Part shown: positions 1-3,556 of the stretch, piece by piece
Numbering within the stretch: the first letter of the stretch is position 1
How the letters are laid out: each line of letters starts with the position of its first letter
Assembly (NCBI GenBank): GCA_031278075.1
Contig: JAITLE010000232.1
Span: 1 to 5,832 of the forward strand
DNA: 5,832 nucleotides
Direction of reading: 5' to 3'
DNA from: Bifidobacteriaceae bacterium
Lineage (GTDB): Bacteria > Actinomycetota > Actinomycetes > Actinomycetales > WQXJ01
Translations under genes and position numbers: made by a program
The notes under the pieces: generated by a model
What the model was told of the DNA's origin: nothing
Database searches by the model: none
The model's input: only the letters and a program-made list of their open reading frames with translations

Positions 1-156
1 CTGGGTGTAGACGCGGTAGCCGTTCAACGGGTTGCGCCTGACCGGCGGGATCACCCCGACCTGCTCGTAGTAGCGCAACGCGGACTCGGTCAGCCCACAA
101 GAACGAGCGGCCTGTTGGATGGTGAACACCTGGTCGGCGATCAAAGCTGGAGCCAC
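1..156 (-). CDS. MerR-family transcriptional regulator, N-terminal part (runs off the left edge)
   Basis: Fifty-two residues are visible, covering the winged helix-turn-helix of a MerR regulator. The start is FTIQQAARSCGLTESALRYY, followed by EQVGVIPPVR and then RNPLNGYRVYT, which is the classic MerR order: recognition helix, ALRYYE motif, G(L/V)I.P.R wing and (G)YR.Y. The C-terminal effector-binding part lies outside the window, so the inducer cannot be inferred. I chose the GTG at 156-154 because an in-frame TAG lies four codons upstream and a -10 element ends seven bases before it, suggesting a leaderless message. An in-frame GTG at codon 10, just before FTI, is the alternative start. MerR proteins bind as dimers in an over-long promoter spacer and usually control their own promoter. 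No intact divergent target gene is present in the next 400 bp. The family call is secure; the role is unknown. Confidence 0.9.
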   Translation of the reverse strand, partial: MAPALIADQVFTIQQAARSCGLTESALRYYEQVGVIPPVRRNPLNGYRVYTQ

Positions 157-162
157 AGCCAA

Positions 163-193
163 ACCCTACAAACCCTCAAGCGCTTGAAGGCAA
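163..193 (-). promoter_or_regulatory. MerR-type promoter and operator for the MerR gene
   Basis: Read on the minus strand, a -35 element TTGCCT (193-188) is separated from a -10 element TAGGGT (168-163) by exactly 19 bp. The over-long 19-bp spacer is the hallmark of promoters activated by MerR-family proteins. The spacer contains the perfect 12-bp palindrome TCAAGCGCTTGA (176-187), extended by CC/GG at 173-174 and 189-190 after one mismatch. The -10 ends six bases before the GTG at 156, so transcription would start at or next to the start codon. Autoregulation of the MerR gene is the simple inference. Confidence 0.7.
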
Positions 194-241
194 ACGTTCC
201 GGCCGCCAACCCGGGCAGGAGCAGGCCTTGTCCGAGCCGAC

Positions 242-355
242 GCGCCAATCGCCACCGCCCCAGGCGGGAGCGAAATCAACCTCGCCTTCGACGCCAGCGG
301 CCAGTTTCCCGGGATCGAGGTGTTGAACGCGACGGAGATGCTCCGCCGGGCCGGG
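242..355 (+). pseudogene. DUF2283-like gene remnant (C-terminal part only)
   Basis: In plus frame 2, 38 residues read like the C-terminal half of a DUF2283 protein, with the segment EINLAFDASGQFPGIEVLN followed by ATEMLRRAG. DUF2283 proteins are small (about 60-80 residues) and normally begin with a D.e.DalYi segment, which is absent here. The frame is open from 188 to 469 but has no ATG or GTG before the similarity, and after about residue 38 it becomes low-complexity. An adjacent frame (from 358) then gives a protein-like stretch, DLASFGIRRHTPDEFPDQ, which I cannot assign. I read this as a decayed fragment, not a working gene. DUF2283 has no well-defined function. The assignment rests on remembered family sequence, so confidence is moderate. 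Confidence 0.45.
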
Positions 356-422
356 GCGACTTGGCCAGCTTCGGCATCCGCCGCCACACCCCGGACGAGT
401 TCCCCGACCAGATCGCAGCCAT

Positions 423-560
423 CTACCGGTGGGGCGCGTCCTCGGCTGGGGTTTGCGACCAGGGGTTGACCAGGCGCAGACCGTCGAAGCGCCGGAAATC
501 GGCGGTGTTCCTGGTCGCCAGGGGCGCCAGATGCTCCAGTTTCCACTTTGGCAAGTAGGA
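423..560 (-). pseudogene. Truncated VapC/PIN-domain toxin, C-terminal fragment
   Basis: The minus-strand frame 560 to 423 encodes 45 residues that include TRNTADFRRFDGLRLVNPW and end at a TAG (425-423). This is the typical C-terminal tail of FitB/VapC-type PIN ribonucleases (L.TRN..DF....g..vvNPW), which holds the last conserved acidic residue. The N-terminal three quarters, with the first Asp and the Glu, are missing. A TGA lies in frame at 563-561, and only 26 bp separate the fragment from the stop of the ybaK-like gene, so there is no room for the rest of the toxin. No start codon with a ribosome site is visible. It differs from the intact toxin further right, which ends in a different C-terminal motif, so it is the relic of a separate toxin-antitoxin locus. 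Confidence 0.65.
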
Positions 561-564
561 TCAA

Positions 565-585
565 GCGGCCTGTTTGTTTGGCCGC
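565..585 (-). terminator. Possible hairpin terminator after the ybaK-like gene
   Basis: A perfect 6-bp GC-only stem (GCGGCC at 565-570 and GGCCGC at 580-585) encloses the 9-base loop TGTTTGTTT. It starts two bases beyond the ybaK-like stop codon, which is where a terminator would sit. On the minus strand it is followed by TTGATCC and not by a run of T, so it would be an atypical, U-tract-poor terminator. It may also mark the junction with the truncated toxin fragment. Confidence 0.35.
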
Positions 586-586
586 C

Positions 587-1144
587 TCACCGGCCCAGAT
601 CGGGGATCAGCTCGGCGCGTGGCAGAGAGACGAGAAGCTCGCCCGGCACAGCCAGCTTGGCCGACCGCACACCCGCCCCGATCAGCACGTCCCCTCCTCG
701 GGTGAGCCTCTCATCGATCAGGATCCGCCAGGTCGCCGGCACACCGACCGGCGTGATGCCGCCGTATTCCATGCCGGAGGCGTCCACGGCCTGCTCGGTC
801 GGCAGGAACGAGGCCTTCCGCACGTCCAGCAGTCGCCGGATGGCGCCGTTCACGTCCGCCTTGGTGTCAGCCCGGACCAGGGCCGCCGCGACCCGCTCCT
901 GCCCTTGGCGCTTGCCAGCCACCAGGACGCAGTTCGCGGCGGTGTCCCAGCTCAGGGCGAACTTCCCGACCAAGGTGGCGGTGTCCGAATCGGCCGGGTC
1001 CACCGCCGTGACGCCAACCCCGGCCGGGACGCGGGGGTCGGCATCGGCCCATTCCCTGAGAGCGGTCGCCACGCGCGCCGGCACCATATCCAGGTGCTCG
1101 AGCGCGGGCAGGATCTCGAAAGCGCCGATCTGAGGCAAGGTCAC
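587..1144 (-). CDS. YbaK/EbsC-family aminoacyl-tRNA deacylase-like protein
   Basis: The product has 185 residues. The YbaK/prolyl-tRNA-editing domain spans about residues 53-175: DTATLVGKFALSWDTAANCV (54-73), a middle helix region ADVNGAIRRLLDVRKASF (96-113), the EYGGITPVGVP motif (126-136) equivalent to the GGISPLG loop of YbaK, and IGAGVRSAKLAVPG (155-168) as the end strand. Family members hydrolyse mischarged aminoacyl-tRNAs in the cytoplasm, for example Cys-tRNAPro or Ala-tRNAPro. The Lys that is essential in E. coli YbaK (K46, in VYKTLL) aligns with Asn71 here, so the substrate or even the activity may differ. The roughly 50-residue N-terminal extension is typical of actinobacterial members as I recall them. 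The start is GTG at 1144-1142, preceded by a strong AGGAGG (1158-1153) with 8-nt spacing. It is a single gene, separated by about 200 bp from the vapBC operon. Confidence 0.85.
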   Translation of the reverse strand: MTLPQIGAFEILPALEHLDMVPARVATALREWADADPRVPAGVGVTAVDPADSDTATLVGKFALSWDTAANCVLVAGKRQGQERVAAALVRADTKADVNGAIRRLLDVRKASFLPTEQAVDASGMEYGGITPVGVPATWRILIDERLTRGGDVLIGAGVRSAKLAVPGELLVSLPRAELIPDLGR

Positions 1145-1152
1145 CAGGCTGC

Positions 1153-1158
1153 CCTCCT
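1153..1158 (-). promoter_or_regulatory. Ribosome binding site of the ybaK-like gene
   Basis: Perfect minus-strand AGGAGG, eight bases before the GTG at 1144-1142. It decides that GTG as the start, because no ATG occurs at the beginning of the reading frame. It contrasts with the neighbouring genes that lack any such site. Confidence 0.8.
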
Positions 1159-1229
1159 AGGCGTGAGAGCCGCGACCGGACCCGGCGCGCGGCGCTGATC
1201 AGGGGTTGCCGCCCTCCAGACTAGCGCGA

Positions 1230-1252
1230 CAGACCACCGCTGGTCTGTTTGT
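1230..1252. promoter_or_regulatory. Inverted repeat in the gap between vapC and the ybaK-like gene
   Basis: CAGACCA (1230-1236), loop CCGC, TGGTCTG (1241-1247): a perfect 7-bp stem followed on the plus strand by TTTGT. It is the only clear structure in the roughly 200 bp between the vapC stop (1345) and the ybaK-like start (1144). No plus-strand gene ends before it, so if it is a terminator it must serve the leftward vapC transcript, where the T run is on the wrong side. Alternatively it is an operator: a minus-strand -10-like TAGTCT lies just beyond it (1223-1218), though no good -35 element is seen. I see no gene in 1145-1344. Confidence 0.35.
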
Positions 1253-1344
1253 AAACGGCCTGGCAGCGGCGGCGCGACAGCGCGAACCAGGGCGTTCATG
1301 CCCGTGGTCGCGCCGCAGGGGCCCTGTTCGGCTTGATCGCCAAC

Positions 1345-1746
1345 CTACCAGCGCACGGTCAGCCCCTCGAGGTCGCGGAAGGCCGCGTCGGCGGTGATGA
1401 GGGGAACCGACAGCGCGATCGCCTGGGCGGCCAGGAGGCGATCGAAGGGGTCGCGATTGTCCCAGGTCAGCGAGCCGGCCATGAGGCATTGCGGGGCGGT
1501 CAGGTCGGCGGTTCGCGCTCCCAGGCGCCTGACGGCCCGCCCCCAGTCAGCCGGCCTCGCCAGGTCGGCCGCCTCGGGCAGCTTGCCGACTCTGACCTTC
1601 GTCGCGATCTCCATCGCAGTCGCGGCGGAGACCGCTATGTCAGTGGCGGGATCGGCCAATTCGGCCACCAAGGCGCCCGGCAAGCGGTCGGGAGAGCCGA
1701 CCAGCCACAAGAAGACGTGGGTGTCAAGCAGGTACTTCACTCCCAT
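1345..1746 (-). CDS. vapC: VapC-type PIN-domain toxin (ribonuclease)
   Basis: The product has 133 residues, the full length for VapC toxins of the Sll0205/COG3744 subgroup. All four sites of the metal-binding acidic centre are visible: Asp8 in YLLDTHVFLWL, Glu46 in SAATAMEIATKVRVGKL, Asp99/Asp102 in NRDPFDRLLAAQA, and Asp120 in PLITADAAF. Such toxins cleave RNA (often tRNA or rRNA) with Mg2+ or Mn2+ and are silenced by binding the cognate antitoxin. The usual HRDPFDR box reads NRDPFDR, a minor change. The gene starts at ATG 1746-1744, inside the last codons of the antitoxin gene (10-nt overlap), so translation is coupled. Everything seen indicates an intact, potentially active toxin. Confidence 0.92.
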   Translation of the reverse strand: MGVKYLLDTHVFLWLVGSPDRLPGALVAELADPATDIAVSAATAMEIATKVRVGKLPEAADLARPADWGRAVRRLGARTADLTAPQCLMAGSLTWDNRDPFDRLLAAQAIALSVPLITADAAFRDLEGLTVRW

Positions 1747-1967
1747 CGCGCGATCTCCTCGGCCGGCAGCGGGTCAAAGAAAGGGTGCCCCGGCGGAATG
1801 TCGAAGTCCTCGAAGCCAAACTCCCTGCGCCGGGGCGGGCGCACCGGGACGAGCCTGACCGCGGGCTTCCCGGCCCGCGCCACGATCACCTCTTCCCCCG
1901 ACTCGGCCAGCGCTATCAGCTTCGACAACTGCGTCTTGGCCTCAAGAGTGTTGACAACGGTAGCCAT
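1737..1967 (-). CDS. vapB: Phd/YefM-type antitoxin (VapB partner)
   Basis: The product has 76 residues. The N-terminal Phd/YefM DNA-binding fold has the signature LEAKTQLSKLIALAESGEEV (8-27), then IVARAGKPAVRLVPV (28-42). The C-terminal tail FGFEDFDIPPGHPFFDPLP and EEIARWE is the expected toxin-binding region, which wraps the PIN domain. Antitoxins of this family bind their own promoter, usually together with the toxin (conditional cooperativity). The ATG at 1967-1965 has no Shine-Dalgarno sequence but lies six bases after a -10 element, so a leaderless message is likely. The toxin follows with a 10-nt overlap. The pair is a standard type II system acting as a stabilisation or stress module. 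Confidence 0.92.
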   Translation of the reverse strand: MATVVNTLEAKTQLSKLIALAESGEEVIVARAGKPAVRLVPVRPPRRREFGFEDFDIPPGHPFFDPLPAEEIARWE

Positions 1968-1973
1968 TTCCCA

Positions 1974-2002
1974 AATCTATAGTGGGCCCGCGTCTTGGTC
2001 AA
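1974..2002 (-). promoter_or_regulatory. Promoter of the vapBC operon
   Basis: Minus strand: -35 TTGACC (2002-1997), 17-bp spacer, -10 TAGATT (1979-1974). This is the best sigma-70-type promoter in the window. The -10 ends six bases before the antitoxin ATG at 1967, with only TGGGAA between them, so transcription should begin at or next to the ATG. The antitoxin probably binds here, but I do not see one dominant palindrome that marks the operator. Confidence 0.75.
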
Positions 2003-2031
2003 CCGCTTGGCTAACACACGCCGCCTCCCCA

Positions 2032-2071
2032 GCGTCCGATGGCGTCCGATGGCGTCCGATGGCGTCCGATG
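2032..2071. repeat. Four perfect tandem copies of a 10-bp unit
   Basis: GCGTCCGATG is repeated four times without a mismatch (2032-2041, 2042-2051, 2052-2061, 2062-2071). The array begins about 30 bp upstream of the vapB -35 element and about 100 bp upstream of the possible otnK promoter. A 10-bp period places every copy on nearly the same face of the helix, as for repeated protein-binding sites. Replication slippage giving a simple variable-number repeat is the alternative. It is not inside any gene I can support. Confidence 0.9.
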
Positions 2072-2108
2072 TCGCCCGCCGTATGCGCCACGCCGCCTGT
2101 CCCGGCCG

Positions 2109-2141
2109 GGCTCGCGCCGGGCTCGCGCCAGGCTCGCGCCG
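2109..2141. repeat. Three tandem copies of an 11-bp GC-rich unit
   Basis: GGCTCGCGCC followed by G or A is repeated three times (2109-2119, 2120-2130, 2131-2141), then runs into a GC-only stretch, GGAGCGCGGCGCCGGCGCGG, with much self-complementarity. The unit is unrelated to the 10-bp repeat 38 bp to the left. Together the two arrays fill most of the divergent region between vapB and otnK. Confidence 0.85.
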
Positions 2142-2175
2142 GGAGCGCGGCGCCGGCGCGGGGCGCACCGTCGGA

Positions 2176-2223
2176 TAGCATGTCGGGGCGGCTTTCCGCC
2201 GCCATCCGCCGGAAGGGGAAGCC
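2176..2223 (+). promoter_or_regulatory. Possible -10 element, leader hairpin and ribosome site before otnK
   Basis: TAGCAT at 2176-2181 fits a TANNNT -10 box, but no convincing -35 element precedes it, so the promoter call is weak. The transcript would carry a leader of about 35 nt with a small hairpin (GGCGG 2187-2191, loop CTTT, CCGCC 2196-2200). A clear purine-rich ribosome site, AAGGGGA (2213-2219), sits at normal spacing from the TTG at 2224. The ribosome site supports the TTG start. Confidence 0.4.
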
Positions 2224-3483
2224 TTGCTCGGAGCGATCGCCGATGACGCCACGGGGGCCGTCGACCTGGCCTCCAACCTGGTCTCACGCGGCTTCAGGAC
2301 TCGATTGCGACTGGGCGCGCCGACCGATCAGCCGGCCGCGGCGAACGGCGGCGACTGCGACGCGCTGGTGGTGGGGCTGAAATCGCGCACGGCGCCGCTG
2401 GCGCAGGCCCTGGCATCCACCGGCGCCGCGCTCGACTGGCTGGTCGCGGCGGGTGCGCGACGTGTCTACGTCAAGTACTGCTCCACCTTCGACTCGACGC
2501 CCCGGGGGAACATCGGGCCGGTGTGCGACCTGGTGGTCGAGCGCCTCGGGGCCGGCCCGGCCGTCGTGGCCGTGAGCTTCCCGGACAATGGGCGGACCGT
2601 GTATCAGGGCCACCTCTTCGTGGAAGACAGGCTGCTGAGCGACAGTTCAATGGCGCGTCACCCGCTGACCCCCATGACCGACTCCAACCTGGTCCGCGTC
2701 CTGGGACGGCAGACCGGCGCGGGGGTGGCGCTGGTCCCCCTGACGGTGGTGCGCCGGGGAGCCGAGGCGGTGGCCCAGGCGATCCGGGACATCGGCGCGC
2801 GCGGGCTGCGCTACGCGGTGGTGGACGCCATCGACAACGCGGACCTGGCGGTGATCGCCCAGGCGACGGCCCAGGACACTGTCGTCACCGGCGCCTCCGG
2901 CCTGGCGCTGGGCCTGACCGGACCGCGGGCGCAGGCCGCCCATGCCCCGCCCGATTCGGTCCGGCCCGGGCCCCGGGTGGTGCTGGCCGGCAGCGCGTCA
3001 AGCGTCACCAAGGCACAACTGGCGCGGGCGGGGGAGGCTGGCGTGCCGATCTTCCGCTTGGACCCGGACGCAATCCGGTCCAGCGCCGCCCAGGCCTTCG
3101 AGCGGGCTCGCCAGCGCTTCGCGGACGCGCCCGGATCGGTCGCGATCATCGCTCCGGCGCGCAGCGACGACCCGGTCGACGCGACCTCCCCCGGCGGCGC
3201 CGAGCGGGCGGCCGCCCTGGAGTCGGCTTTGGGCGGGCTGGCACGGCGGTTCGTCGCCTTGGGCGCGCGCCGGATAATCGTCGCCGGCGGCGAGACCTCT
3301 GGCGCCGTGGCCCAGGCGCTCGCGGTGGCCGAGCTCAGCCTGGGCCGGATCATCAGCCCGGGTGTGGCCTGGGCGTTCGGCCAGGCCACAGTCGAAGGGC
3401 GCGCGACGCCGGTGGCGCTGGCCCTCAAGTCGGGGAACTTCGGTCCCGAGTCCATGTTCGTCGACGCCTGGTCCCTCGACTGA
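2224..3483 (+). CDS. otnK: 3-oxo-tetronate 4-kinase (four-carbon acid sugar kinase, DUF1537 family)
   Basis: The product has 419 residues, the normal length for OtnK/YgbK. It should phosphorylate 3-oxo-tetronates, made by oxidation of L-threonate or D-erythronate, on O4 with ATP in the cytoplasm. The N-terminal substrate domain shows GAIADDATGAVDLASNLV (3-20), KYCSTFDSTPRGNIGPV (84-100), NGRTVYQGHLFV (122-133) and MTDSNL (151-156). The C-terminal nucleotide domain has VVLAGSASSVTKAQL (252-266), IVAGGETSGAVAQAL (352-366), ISPGVAW (377-383) and LKSGNFG (401-407). These blocks line up along the full length of E. coli YgbK. The usual ADDFTGATD box reads ADDATGAVD, two changes in the signature. 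The start is TTG with a good ribosome site (AAGGGGA), and family members begin at this point. The usual partners (dehydrogenase, isomerase OtnI, aldolase OtnC) are absent from the window. The next gene begins 73 bp downstream. Confidence 0.88.
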   Translation: MLGAIADDATGAVDLASNLVSRGFRTRLRLGAPTDQPAAANGGDCDALVVGLKSRTAPLAQALASTGAALDWLVAAGARRVYVKYCSTFDSTPRGNIGPVCDLVVERLGAGPAVVAVSFPDNGRTVYQGHLFVEDRLLSDSSMARHPLTPMTDSNLVRVLGRQTGAGVALVPLTVVRRGAEAVAQAIRDIGARGLRYAVVDAIDNADLAVIAQATAQDTVVTGASGLALGLTGPRAQAAHAPPDSVRPGPRVVLAGSASSVTKAQLARAGEAGVPIFRLDPDAIRSSAAQAFERARQRFADAPGSVAIIAPARSDDPVDATSPGGAERAAALESALGGLARRFVALGARRIIVAGGETSGAVAQALAVAELSLGRIISPGVAWAFGQATVEGRATPVALALKSGNFGPESMFVDAWSLD

Positions 3484-3507
3484 GCGCGACGCGCGGAGCG
3501 GACTCGC

Positions 3508-3520
3508 CGGGCGCGGCCCG
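3508..3520 (+). terminator. Weak hairpin between otnK and the sucrose phosphorylase gene
   Basis: CGGGC, loop GCG, GCCCG: a 5-bp GC stem 24 bases after the otnK stop, with no T run after it. It could pause or attenuate transcription between the two genes, but in DNA this GC-rich a short stem is expected by chance. Confidence 0.2.
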
Positions 3521-3537
3521 ACGACTTCGGCCCGGAA

Positions 3538-3555
3538 TGTGGCTACGATTCCACA
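3538..3555 (+). promoter_or_regulatory. Candidate LacI-type operator over a -10 element before the sucrose phosphorylase gene
   Basis: TGTGGCTACGATTCCACA is an 18-bp imperfect palindrome with five matched pairs at each end and a central CG. This is the general shape of LacI/GalR-family operators, which commonly control sucrose genes. It covers the sequence TACGAT (3544-3549), a good -10 element that ends seven bases before the ATG at 3557. The -35 region (about 3520-3526) matches the consensus poorly. If real, the site would give a sugar-controlled, leaderless promoter; the regulator is not in the window. Confidence 0.4.
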
Positions 3556-3556
3556 C

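Noticed and set aside
115..558. Long plus-strand open frame of 147 codons
   Set aside because: Its start lies inside the MerR gene on the other strand, most of the translation is Arg/Pro/Gly-rich, and only a short stretch (358-432) looks protein-like. It is not a whole gene.
166..564. Minus-strand open frame of 132 codons
   Set aside because: It is a shadow frame; the toxin-like similarity in this strand is in a different frame (560-423).
429..1198. Plus-strand open frames opposite the ybaK-like gene
   Set aside because: Long antisense frames are expected in GC-rich DNA, and the minus-strand frame carries clear YbaK motifs and a perfect ribosome site.
567..1252. Similar 11-mers GGCCTGTTTGT (567-577) and GGTCTGTTTGT (1242-1252) flanking the ybaK-like gene, as possible direct repeats of an insertion
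   Set aside because: A 10-of-11 match in several kilobases is expected by chance, and each copy is explained as part of a hairpin. There are no other signs of a mobile element.
2032..2141. Repeats as a CRISPR array or plasmid iterons
   Set aside because: The units are only 10-11 bp and contiguous with no spacers, and no replication or cas gene is nearby.
1333..2178. Plus-strand frame of 281 codons opposite vapBC
   Set aside because: It lies antisense to two recognisable genes, ends in the repeat region and shows no family motif.
3362..3556. Longer version of the phosphorylase gene starting inside otnK
   Set aside because: Homology begins exactly at the ATG at 3557, and the upstream 65 codons are a shadow of the otnK C-terminus.
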